A DNA stretch of 64,000 nt from positions 62,001-126,000 of the forward strand of contig CACZBX010000001.1 of assembly GCA_902779535.1 (NCBI GenBank). Direction: 5' to 3'. This DNA comes from an uncultured Bacteroidales bacterium (lineage in GTDB: Bacteria; Bacteroidota; Bacteroidia; Bacteroidales; Bacteroidaceae). The notes beneath the pieces are model-generated. The model was given only the letters and a program-made list of their open reading frames with translations, was not told the DNA's origin and did not search any database. The position numbers and the translations under genes are program-made. Below, in pieces: positions 27,611-35,460 of the stretch (its first letter is position 1; each line of letters starts with the position of its first letter).

Positions 27611-27705
27611 TGGATTTCCGAATCCACAGGGTGTATGATTGAGGGTTTGCAACCCGCGCGAATTGTAAATCCGCAGTTATTACTTCGGGGATTACAAATC
27701 CCCGA
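27611..27705. repeat. Palindromic intergenic repeat block
   Basis: Three clean palindromes follow each other: TGGATT/AATCCA (27611-27626), GGGTT/AACCC (27643-27655) and TCGGGGATT/AATCCCCGA (27685-27705, 9 bp, loop ACA), with a less perfect GCGAATT/AAATCCGC between. They share the GGATT...AATCC core, so this looks like one copy of a REP-like dispersed family known to me in general form from Bacteroidales intergenic regions. Confidence 0.6.
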
Positions 27706-27890
27706 GGACATTAGGACTTCAGCGTCTTTTTCATTCACCGTATAAATTTTTTTATTTGTCGAGTTTTCCACCCTCATTTATCGAGTTCTTTCGTCCAAAA
27801 ACTCAGGTTCTGGAACAAAAAACTCAGTTTTCTCAGAGTGTACTCCGATGTTTTGAGCAGAACGTTTGAGCAATTCTGATGAAAAAGGTT

Positions 27891-27925
27891 AAAAAAATCC
27901 GCCACACCTAAGACGATGTGGCGGA
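27891..27925 (-). terminator. Terminator of the GH123 gene
   Basis: TCCGCCACA (27898-27906) pairs with TGTGGCGGA (27917-27925); read on the minus strand a T7 tract follows. Confidence 0.88.
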
Positions 27926-27949
27926 ACTTATGTTGAAATATCACGATGG

Positions 27950-29764
27950 TCAGAACTTATTGATCTCTGCTTTAACTTTATTCACATACCGGGATGCTGG
28001 TATTTCATTCAGTTTCAGTTCATCGAACGTACTCAAGGCCCTTTCCAAATTCTTAAGGGCGGAAATGTTTCCTTTTTGCTTATATTCATTGCGCAGGATG
28101 CGAATCTTTTCATAGTCTTGGATGCCTGCAACCAATCGTTCAAAGCGAATGCAAGTGCGTCCCTCAGGATAAACCATATAAGTGTCGCCGGCTGCCCAGG
28201 TAATGAAGCGGCTGTCGAGCAATGGCTCGAGTACCCAACTGTTATAAGCCCAGCGCAGATAGCCATCAAGGTCGGCCATGGCTGCATACAATCCTAACCA
28301 CTCAGCTTCGGCCGGTGCACTAAACGTAAACGTATTCGGATAAGGCTCTGCACAGCACGTATAGAACGTTGTCACTTTTCCTTCTGCCCGACGTTTTTCA
28401 ATATCTTGTTTTGAATATTTCAGACGCAGAGGGATGCAGTAATCATCTAGTTCGCTCAGCAGTTCTTGATAAAGGTTGCCAGCCATGGAGATCTTAAACT
28501 TCGGATCAGCCTTACGGATGACCTTCAGCGTTTTCAGCATGATGTCGATAGGACGCTCGTCCATCGAGATATGTGTGATTTCAAACCAACCCTTTTCTTT
28601 CAGATGTTTAGCGAACGCAGTCAGCATAGCAGTCCACATTTCGTCGTAGGCAGCTTCTCCTGGTTGTGTCTTCACGAATTTCATCGTATTGCTGGCTTGG
28701 TCGAAGTATTGGAACGACAGAGCCCATGGAACCATGGAATAACAACCAATTTCTTTTTTGATGCCAATGCTCATCATGAACTCCACCCACTTGTCGAAAA
28801 CGGAGAAGTCGAACGACCATGTACCATCCAACTTTTTCATCCAAGTTACCATGGATTCAAAGTAATCGTAGGTTTGTCCGTTCCACGGTTTGTGCATGAT
28901 GGAAGTCGTAATCACTTTTCCTCCAGCTTGATGGTACAGCTCCATGATGGGGCGCATGGCATCAAAGTGTTCCTTGCTCCATGGCTCAACCTGATAATAA
29001 CGGGCGACGGCATACGGGTTTTGCCATAAGTCGAGGTGGAAAGCCCAGTCGTCCACCTTTGGTAAAACACGATTCTTCACATTCACTTTCAGGTTTAATT
29101 TACCCAGCAGACGATTTCCATCCTTTACGGTTACGGTGCCTGAGTAAACGCCCGACTTGATATCTTGAGGAACCCATACGCGAACCCAAGCAGGTTGAGT
29201 GTTCATAGCCGGTACCGCCAGTTCTTTAGCAAAGTGATCAATCGGGTCAGCTACCAAAGAAGAATCCCAGCGTGTTGCATCCGGTCGTTGGCCGCAAGCA
29301 CCTTTCTTATCTTTATTGAGTTCATCGGTCATGACATATCGTACAAATCCTTTGAGCAGACTGCCTTGTCCGATGCGCTCTTTTCCATTGATGAGATCGG
29401 ATACCTCGAAGGACACATGTTTCAGGTTTTCTTTTCCGTAAACGACAAACTGTGCGGCGACGCGTTCGCCTTTCCAAGCTGTCAACTCGATCGTGTTCGG
29501 GCTAAGGACGGTTGGAGGGATTTCTTTAGCGTAGCGTTCATCAACGGATGCCCATCTGACGTTTACGCCATTCACCTTGTTCCAGAGAACAGGATTCACG
29601 GCAACAGGATTAGGTAGTTCTTTGTACTCTTTCTTCGGGAACATCGGCTGCCCGGTATTCCTTCCGGCGTGTGTCACTCCATTTGCTTGTGAGAACAAAC
29701 TGAGTGGAAGGACACAGAAAGACAGGATGAGAATGAATCTCAATAAGGCAATTCTATTTTTCAT
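27950..29764 (-). CDS. GH123-family beta-N-acetylgalactosaminidase (DUF4091)
   Basis: Secreted exo-beta-GalNAc hydrolase of the family that acts on glycosphingolipid head groups. 604 residues: signal peptide (1-26, ending SLFSQ), an N-terminal beta-sandwich (about 65-230, with WKGERVAAQFVVYGKE) and a TIM barrel with the DUF4091 C-terminal part. The adjacent Asp402-Glu403 in HISMDERP are the catalytic polariser/acid pair for substrate-assisted hydrolysis. The DGYLRWAYNSW and FITWAAGDTYMVYPEG motifs are typical. Length agrees with characterised Bacteroides members (about 600). It is divergent from the GH36 gene, with which it shares an 81-base promoter region. Confidence 0.88.
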   Translation of the reverse strand: MKNRIALLRFILILSFCVLPLSLFSQANGVTHAGRNTGQPMFPKKEYKELPNPVAVNPVLWNKVNGVNVRWASVDERYAKEIPPTVLSPNTIELTAWKGERVAAQFVVYGKENLKHVSFEVSDLINGKERIGQGSLLKGFVRYVMTDELNKDKKGACGQRPDATRWDSSLVADPIDHFAKELAVPAMNTQPAWVRVWVPQDIKSGVYSGTVTVKDGNRLLGKLNLKVNVKNRVLPKVDDWAFHLDLWQNPYAVARYYQVEPWSKEHFDAMRPIMELYHQAGGKVITTSIMHKPWNGQTYDYFESMVTWMKKLDGTWSFDFSVFDKWVEFMMSIGIKKEIGCYSMVPWALSFQYFDQASNTMKFVKTQPGEAAYDEMWTAMLTAFAKHLKEKGWFEITHISMDERPIDIMLKTLKVIRKADPKFKISMAGNLYQELLSELDDYCIPLRLKYSKQDIEKRRAEGKVTTFYTCCAEPYPNTFTFSAPAEAEWLGLYAAMADLDGYLRWAYNSWVLEPLLDSRFITWAAGDTYMVYPEGRTCIRFERLVAGIQDYEKIRILRNEYKQKGNISALKNLERALSTFDELKLNEIPASRYVNKVKAEINKF

Positions 29765-29790
29765 GGTTCATCTTTTTATGATTGTTATGT

Positions 29791-29798
29791 CAAAGGTA
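29791..29798 (-). promoter_or_regulatory. -7 element of the GH123 gene
   Basis: Minus-strand TACCTTTG matches TAnnTTTG 27 bases before the GH123 start; the GH36 element lies 14 bases away on the other strand, so one bound regulator could affect both. Confidence 0.55.
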
Positions 29799-29811
29799 CG
29801 AAGAATTTCGC

Positions 29812-29819
29812 TACATTTG
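29812..29819 (+). promoter_or_regulatory. -7 element of the GH36 gene
   Basis: TACATTTG matches TAnnTTTG 26 bases before the GH36 start. Confidence 0.55.
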
Positions 29820-29845
29820 TAAATCGAATATCAATCTTTTAATAT

Positions 29846-32032
29846 ATGAAAAAGAATCTCCTTATTTTAGTTTGTTTGCTTTTATCGGTGTTATACACGA
29901 ATGCAGCAGAAAAGACATTCATCAAGGTTACCACAGATGATGTAGAAATGGTTCTGCAAGTAGGGCAGGATGGTCGGTTATATCAATCGTATTTGGGAAA
30001 GAAACTGACGCATGATGGCGACTTGGCCTTTCTTCCGATGGGTACGGAGGCTTATCTGACACATGGAATGGAAGACTATTTTGAACCGGCCATTCATATT
30101 GTACATAACGACTTTAACTCTTCTTTATTGCTGAAATATGTATCACATTCAGTCAATCAACTTTCGGATGGCGTAAGTGAAACGGTGATAACGTTGAAGG
30201 ATGACCAATATCCTGTAACCGTAAAACTTCACTATATAGCTTATGCAAAGGAGAATCTGATTAAGACGTTCACGGAGATTTCACATCAGGAAAAAAAGGC
30301 GGTAAAGTTGCAGAAATTTGCTTCTTCCATGTTGCACTTAAATCGTAGTAAGTATTTTCTTACTGAATTTGCCGGTGATTGGGCTCATGAAGTGAATATG
30401 ACAGAACAGCCTTTGAGTTTCGGTAAGAAAGTGATTGACACGAAACTCGGATCACGTGCTGACATGTTCTGTTCTCCTTTTTTCCTTTTAGCCCTGGATA
30501 AGGAGTCGGAAGAGAATAATGGAGAGGTACTGGTCGGCTCGTTGGGATGGACTGGTAATTTCCAGTTTACCTTTGAGGTAGACCAGAACAATGCACTGCG
30601 TATCATCTCTGGCATGAACCCCTACGCATCAGAATATACATTGAACCCGAATGAAGTGTTCCGCACTCCGGATTTCTATTTCACTTATAGTTGTACAGGA
30701 AAAGGACAGGCAAGTCGTAACTTCCATGATTGGGCAAGAAAATATCAGGTGAAAGATGGTGAAAAGACACGTATGACTTTGCTGAATAACTGGGAGGCCA
30801 CATATTTCAACTTCAATGAAGAGAAATTGGTGGCTTTGATGGATGATGCCGTAAAGTTAGGCGTTGACCTCTTTCTGTTGGATGATGGTTGGTTTGGCAA
30901 TAAATATCCGCGGCAAAGTGATCGGCAGGGCTTAGGCGACTGGGATGAAACGAAAGACAAGTTGCCACATGGTGTAGGTTACTTGACAGAAGCTGCGAAG
31001 AAAAAAGGCATCAAGTTTGGTATTTGGATTGAGCCGGAGATGGTGAACCCGAAGAGCGAGTTATACGAAAAACATCCGGATTGGGTGATTCATTTGCCTA
31101 ATCGTGATGAGTACTATTTCCGAAATCAATTAGTACTCGACTTGAGTAATCCGAAGGTGCAAGACTATGTCTTTGGCATTGTTGATAATCTGATGACCAA
31201 ATATCCGGAGATCGCTTTCTTCAAGTGGGATTGCAATAGTCCAATCACGAACATTTACTCTTATTACCTGAAGGAAAAGCAGACTCATCTTTATATAGAA
31301 CATGTTCGTGGCTTATACAATGTCTTAGAGCGCGTGAAAGCGAAGTACCCGAATTTGCCGATGATGTTATGTTCTGGCGGCGGTGGACGTACCGACTTCG
31401 AAGCATTGAAATATTTTACTGAGTTCTGGCCAAGCGATAATACCGACCCGATTGAGCGTTTGTTCATTCAGTGGGGATATTCACAAATCTTCCCTGCAAA
31501 GACGATGTGTGCTCATGTGACAACATGGAACAAGAACACGAGCATCAAGTTCCGTACTGAGGTGGCAATGATGTGTAAGTTGGGCTTTGATATCAAGCTA
31601 TCGGATATGGATGAAAGGGAAGCTGCATACTGTCATGCAGCAGTTGAGAACTATAATCGGCTGAAACCGGTGATCTTGGACGGAGATCTGTTCCGCTTGG
31701 TTTCTCCTTACGAAGGAAATCATACTTCATCGATGTATGTCAGCAAGGATCAGAAAAAGGCTGTCTTGTTTGCCTTCGATATTCATCCACGATATGCTGA
31801 GAAACTTTATCCGGTTCGGTTGAACGGATTGGACCCGCACAAGATGTATCGCGTAAATGAAATCAACAAGATGCAGACAATGCCGATGAGGGCTGGCATG
31901 CCAATGCGACCGGGAATGAACAATCCGCTTGATAATAAAGTGTATTCAGGAGAATATCTGATGACGGTCGGGCTGAATGTATTCAGTACACGCCAGTTGA
32001 ACAGCCGTGTGATAGAGATTGTGGCTGAATAA
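29846..32032 (+). CDS. GH36-family alpha-galactosidase
   Basis: Secreted retaining enzyme that removes terminal alpha-galactose (some relatives prefer alpha-GalNAc). 728 residues: signal peptide (1-20), N-terminal beta-supersandwich (about 25-310), TIM barrel from NWEATYFNFNE, C-terminal beta domain. Nucleophile Asp462 in FFKWDCN and acid/base Asp531 in WPSDNTDPIERL are both present, as are LLDDGWFG and GIWIEPEMV. A Met-rich loop (MQTMPMRAGMPMRPGM, about 672-687) in the C-terminal domain is unusual. Paired with the divergent GH123, it could remove the alpha-Gal below a beta-GalNAc cap in globo-series glycans. Confidence 0.93.
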   Translation: MKKNLLILVCLLLSVLYTNAAEKTFIKVTTDDVEMVLQVGQDGRLYQSYLGKKLTHDGDLAFLPMGTEAYLTHGMEDYFEPAIHIVHNDFNSSLLLKYVSHSVNQLSDGVSETVITLKDDQYPVTVKLHYIAYAKENLIKTFTEISHQEKKAVKLQKFASSMLHLNRSKYFLTEFAGDWAHEVNMTEQPLSFGKKVIDTKLGSRADMFCSPFFLLALDKESEENNGEVLVGSLGWTGNFQFTFEVDQNNALRIISGMNPYASEYTLNPNEVFRTPDFYFTYSCTGKGQASRNFHDWARKYQVKDGEKTRMTLLNNWEATYFNFNEEKLVALMDDAVKLGVDLFLLDDGWFGNKYPRQSDRQGLGDWDETKDKLPHGVGYLTEAAKKKGIKFGIWIEPEMVNPKSELYEKHPDWVIHLPNRDEYYFRNQLVLDLSNPKVQDYVFGIVDNLMTKYPEIAFFKWDCNSPITNIYSYYLKEKQTHLYIEHVRGLYNVLERVKAKYPNLPMMLCSGGGGRTDFEALKYFTEFWPSDNTDPIERLFIQWGYSQIFPAKTMCAHVTTWNKNTSIKFRTEVAMMCKLGFDIKLSDMDEREAAYCHAAVENYNRLKPVILDGDLFRLVSPYEGNHTSSMYVSKDQKKAVLFAFDIHPRYAEKLYPVRLNGLDPHKMYRVNEINKMQTMPMRAGMPMRPGMNNPLDNKVYSGEYLMTVGLNVFSTRQLNSRVIEIVAE

Positions 32033-32171
32033 ATAGAATGAAAACGTTTCATAGGGAAATGGATAACCGAAATAGGGTTTTTCCCACAGAAGTTTAGGGA
32101 ATATCTTTTGTTGGGTTATCATTTTAATGGTTCTTTTGTACCAAGAAAAAAACATTAAAAACATACGACTT

Positions 32172-32900
32172 ATGAAACGTTATCATTTTACTCTTGACAT
32201 CTATACGATGAAAGGTTTGGTCGTAGCGCTAATTTGTGCTATGTTTATTCTTCCCCTTTCTGCCCAACCGCGTCGGGGATACCATCGCCCAGGGCCACCC
32301 CGTCATTCCTATCCGATGAGAAGTCATTATGGCTCACATGGAGATTTCATGCTTGGGGGAAATACATATGTTGGTCTTCGCTTCGGATTGTCTGCCTCAT
32401 CCGTTCATTCAGACGATCAATACCTGAATGGAAGTGGTGTTCAAAGTGGATTTAATGTAGGTGGCGTTGTAGGAGTTCAATTATCTTATTATGCTCCAGT
32501 GTTCTTTGAAACGGGTTTATCCTATATCGAGAAAGGTGGGGGAGGCTCGTATGGAAGGAAAAAATTCACTTATGATCTGAACTATCTGGAAGTCCCGTTG
32601 GTGCTTAAGTACCGTTGTGTTGTTGCACCGATGGCTGCTGTAGAGCCTTTCTTAGGAGGCTATCTATCCTGTGGGGTCGGTGGACAGATTCGTGATTTTG
32701 GCGATCGGGCTGCGTATAGTTCCTTCTCGGATAACAACTTCGGCCGTTTCGATGGCGGTGTACGTGTTGGGTGTGGAGCATCGTTCAGTATGTTGTACAT
32801 GGAACTAGGATACGATCTTGGCTTAGCAAATATCAGCAAGGACTATTTCGATGCTTCGCATAACGGTTGTTTCTTCGTGAATATTGGCCTTAACTTTTAA
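32172..32900 (+). CDS. Small outer-membrane beta-barrel protein (PorT-like)
   Basis: A 242-residue exported protein. I use the ATG at 32172; the open frame extends 45 bases upstream without a signal-like start, and a third ATG at 32208 would begin directly at the hydrophobic core. After the signal peptide there is a basic, Gly/Pro/His-rich linker (RRGYHRPGPPRHSY) and then strands typical of 8-stranded PorT/OmpW-like barrels (YVGLRFGLSASSV, GGVVGVQLSYYAPVFFETGLSYIEKGG, CFFVNIGLNF as last strand ending in Phe). No specific function can be given. Followed by a terminator, so monocistronic. Confidence 0.75.
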   Translation: MKRYHFTLDIYTMKGLVVALICAMFILPLSAQPRRGYHRPGPPRHSYPMRSHYGSHGDFMLGGNTYVGLRFGLSASSVHSDDQYLNGSGVQSGFNVGGVVGVQLSYYAPVFFETGLSYIEKGGGGSYGRKKFTYDLNYLEVPLVLKYRCVVAPMAAVEPFLGGYLSCGVGGQIRDFGDRAAYSSFSDNNFGRFDGGVRVGCGASFSMLYMELGYDLGLANISKDYFDASHNGCFFVNIGLNF

Positions 32901-32923
32901 ATAATCTATTTCTGTATAGGTAG

Positions 32924-32967
32924 AGAGGGTGTGTTCAACAATAAACACATCCTCTTCGCTTTTTTTC
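32924..32967 (+). terminator. Terminator after the outer-membrane barrel gene
   Basis: AGAGGGTGTGTT (32924-32935) pairs with AACACATCCTCT (32944-32955) with one G-T pair; a T7 tract follows at 32961-32967. Confidence 0.88.
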
Positions 32968-32990
32968 TTGATGTTTTTCTACTTTTCTGG

Positions 32991-33019
32991 TTGTCATGTT
33001 AAAATAATGCGTACTTTTG
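32991..33019 (+). promoter_or_regulatory. Promoter of the secreted TIM-barrel isomerase gene
   Basis: TTG at 32991-32993 and TACTTTTG at 33012-33019, 18 bases apart; start codon 31 bases downstream. Confidence 0.65.
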
Positions 33020-33050
33020 TAAAAAGAAATCATTTTTTATAAACAAAGTC

Positions 33051-33935
33051 ATGAAATTAAAGCATTTATTAATGATGGCAATTGCCGCTATGATGGTAAT
33101 GCCTTCGTGTAAAAAGGTTGAAAAAGCAGAACCGGTAAAGAAAAACATTAATGTACAGTTGTATTCTCTTCGTAGTTTGATTAACGAGGAATCTCCTATC
33201 GATTCTTTGCTGCCGAAGTTGGCTGCAATGGGTTTCACTGGCGTTGAGGCTGCTAGTTACAATGATGGTAAGTTCTATGGTAAGACTCCTGCTGATTATA
33301 AGGCAGTAGTTGAGGCTAACGGACTCAATCCATTGTCTTCACACATCAATCATGGGCTCTCTCCTGAAGAATTGGAATCAGGTGATTTCAGTGAAGCATT
33401 GAAATGGTGGGATCAATGTATTGCCGACCATAAGGCAGCTGGAATGAAATATATTGTTACTCCGTGGATGGGTTTGCAAAAGAGCATCCATGATCTGCAG
33501 GTTTATTGCGACTATTTTAATGCCATTGGTAAGAAATGTGCAGAAAACGGTATTCAATATGGTTACCACAATCATGCTTACGAATATGAGAAGGTTGAAG
33601 ACCAAGTGATGTATGACTATATGTTGGAGCACACTGATCCACAATATGTATTCTTCCAAATGGATGTATACTGGACAATGCGTGGTGGCAAGAGTCAGGT
33701 TGAGTATTTCAAGAAATACCCAGGCCGTTTCAAGATGTTACATATCAAGGACGAATGTGAGCTCGGACAAAGCGGTATGGTTGGTTTTGATGCTATCTTC
33801 AAGAACATCAAGGAAGCTGGTACAAAAGAAATCATCGTTGAGGTTGAGCGCTATTCAATGCCTGTCATTGAAAGTATTAAGGAGAGTATCGATTATCTGC
33901 TGCAGTCAGATTTCGTTCCTGCATCTTACGAATAA
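33051..33935 (+). CDS. Sugar phosphate isomerase/epimerase-like TIM-barrel lipoprotein
   Basis: A 294-residue xylose-isomerase-like TIM barrel (AP endonuclease 2 superfamily) carrying a lipoprotein signal with acylated Cys20 (MVMPSC), so it acts in the periplasm or on the surface, not on phosphorylated sugars in the cytoplasm. Barrel landmarks: VQLYSLRSL, the His of SSHINHG, GYHNHAYEYE, FFQMDVYWTM, MLHIKDE and IIVEVERY, which supply the Glu/Asp/His metal ligands. Secreted members of this group occur beside Gfo/Idh/MocA oxidoreductases and DUF1080 proteins in 3-keto-glycoside loci; both kinds are encoded elsewhere in this window. Monocistronic, with terminators before and after. Confidence 0.82.
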   Translation: MKLKHLLMMAIAAMMVMPSCKKVEKAEPVKKNINVQLYSLRSLINEESPIDSLLPKLAAMGFTGVEAASYNDGKFYGKTPADYKAVVEANGLNPLSSHINHGLSPEELESGDFSEALKWWDQCIADHKAAGMKYIVTPWMGLQKSIHDLQVYCDYFNAIGKKCAENGIQYGYHNHAYEYEKVEDQVMYDYMLEHTDPQYVFFQMDVYWTMRGGKSQVEYFKKYPGRFKMLHIKDECELGQSGMVGFDAIFKNIKEAGTKEIIVEVERYSMPVIESIKESIDYLLQSDFVPASYE

Positions 33936-33952
33936 AGATCTTCTATAAAAAT

Positions 33953-33982
33953 AAAAAAGCCGGTAATCAAGCCGGCTTTTTT
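33953..33982. terminator. Bidirectional terminator between the isomerase gene and uxaA
   Basis: AAGCCGG (33957-33963) and CCGGCTT (33972-33978) form a GC-rich stem with A6 before and T7 after, ending both the isomerase transcript and the six-gene minus-strand operon. Confidence 0.88.
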
Positions 33983-35460
33983 TATAATGTTACTCCTGTC
34001 TTGAAAATGGAGAAATCGTGATACTCGTTCTTCTCATTCCATGCAGGATGTCCGTTGATGATATCTATAATGGCTTGTATGAACATTTGGATAACCTCAT
34101 CCATTGGCTTTTTTGTCAGAATGCCTGCATCAAAATCAATCCAATGTGGTTTGTTCTGGTATAGATTTGTATTGGTCGAGATCTTTACCGTTGGCACGAA
34201 CGTACCGAATGGTGTTCCTCGGCCTGTTGTGAAAAGAATCAGATGACAACCGCTTGCAGCCAAGGCGGTAGATGCTACAAGGTCGTTGCCTGGAGCTGAT
34301 AAGAGGTTTAGACCGGCTGTCTTTAAGCATTCTCCATATTTCAGCACATCTGTCACTTCGCTGGTTCCACCTTTTTGGGTACAGCCTAATGATTTCTCTT
34401 CTAAGGTCGAGATTCCTCCTTTCTTGTTTCCTGGCGATGGATTCTCACCAATCGGTTCACCATGTGAGAGGTAATAATTCTTGAAATCATTAATCATGTT
34501 TACTGTTTTAAGAAACAGTTGTTCATTACGGCAGCGATTCATCAAGATGGTTTCTGCTCCAAACATTTCAGGCACTTCAGTCAGGACTGCTGTCCCTCCT
34601 TGTGCGATTAGATAATCCGAGAACTCGCCGAGCAAAGGGTTGGCTGTGATTCCAGAGAATCCATCAGAGCCGCCACATTTTAACCCGACTTTCAATTCGG
34701 AGAGAGGGATATCCGTGCGTTCATCATGAAGAGTCTGATCATATAAGTCCCGAAGCACTTTCTTTCCTTCCTCAATCTCGTCGGAGACATTCTGACACAC
34801 CATGATACGGATACGCTCCTTGTCGTAGTCGCCCAACAATAAGCGGAACTTATCTGGCTGATTGTTCTCGCAACCTAATCCAACAATCAATACTCCTCCT
34901 GCATTGGGATGCAATGCCATATTCCGTAATATAATGCGGGTGTTCTCATGATCTTCTCCAAGTTGTGAGCATCCGTAGTTATGAGTAAATGCAATGAAGT
35001 TATTGCTTCCCGTTTCTTCCTTCATCTCTTCGGCAAGGCGCTGAACGACACTGTTGACACATCCCACCGTCGGAATAATCCAGATCTCATTACGGATACC
35101 TACTTTTCCGTTCTTCCGTCGGTATCCCTTAAAAGAATGATTTTCAAAAGAGTAAGGATTACTATATCTTACGGGATGATAAACATAGGTTTCTAGTCCT
35201 GACAAGTTGGTTTGTACATCTTTTTCATTTACCCATGAACCTTTAGCGATAGAATGAGTAGCCTTTCCTATGGCAAAACCATATTTGATAATCTGTTCTT
35301 CCGGTTGAAGATTCTTAATGGCTATTTTATGTCCTTCGGGAATATCTTCTTTACAGATTACAGTGGATGTTCCGACTTCTATCTGTGTTCCTCGGGGAAG
35401 GGCAGTAAGAGCAACGACCACATTATCGTTAGGATGTATTTGGATGTATGACTTACTCAT
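33982..35460 (-). CDS. uxaA: Altronate dehydratase UxaA
   Basis: Dehydrates D-altronate to 2-keto-3-deoxy-D-gluconate. The 492 residues have an N-terminal SAF-type domain (about 1-95, IQIHPNDNVVVALTALPRGT) and the C-terminal catalytic domain with TVGCVNSVVQRL, THNYGCSQLGEDHENT, VGLGCENNQ, LKCGGSDGFSGITANPLLG and ending SIFKTGVTL, near-identical in layout to E. coli UxaA. It is the last gene of the operon and overlaps uxaB by 8 bases. In E. coli its substrate comes from galacturonate through UxaC; no uxaC is present here, and the upstream genes suggest L-galactonate as the source. Confidence 0.95.
   Translation of the reverse strand: MSKSYIQIHPNDNVVVALTALPRGTQIEVGTSTVICKEDIPEGHKIAIKNLQPEEQIIKYGFAIGKATHSIAKGSWVNEKDVQTNLSGLETYVYHPVRYSNPYSFENHSFKGYRRKNGKVGIRNEIWIIPTVGCVNSVVQRLAEEMKEETGSNNFIAFTHNYGCSQLGEDHENTRIILRNMALHPNAGGVLIVGLGCENNQPDKFRLLLGDYDKERIRIMVCQNVSDEIEEGKKVLRDLYDQTLHDERTDIPLSELKVGLKCGGSDGFSGITANPLLGEFSDYLIAQGGTAVLTEVPEMFGAETILMNRCRNEQLFLKTVNMINDFKNYYLSHGEPIGENPSPGNKKGGISTLEEKSLGCTQKGGTSEVTDVLKYGECLKTAGLNLLSAPGNDLVASTALAASGCHLILFTTGRGTPFGTFVPTVKISTNTNLYQNKPHWIDFDAGILTKKPMDEVIQMFIQAIIDIINGHPAWNEKNEYHDFSIFKTGVTL

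Larger units (their letters stand above)
27421..27949. other. 529-base intergenic region with palindromic repeats
   Basis: Between GH20 and GH123 genes. It holds the hairpins and the palindromic block listed below, and the GH123 terminator at 27891-27925. An 86-codon open frame on the minus strand (27517-27777) reads through the palindromes and is probably not a gene. Confidence 0.7.

Noticed and set aside
27517-27777. 86-codon open frame on the minus strand
   Set aside because: It translates straight through the palindromic repeats, has no family features, and its composition follows the palindromes. Treated as repeat DNA, not a gene.
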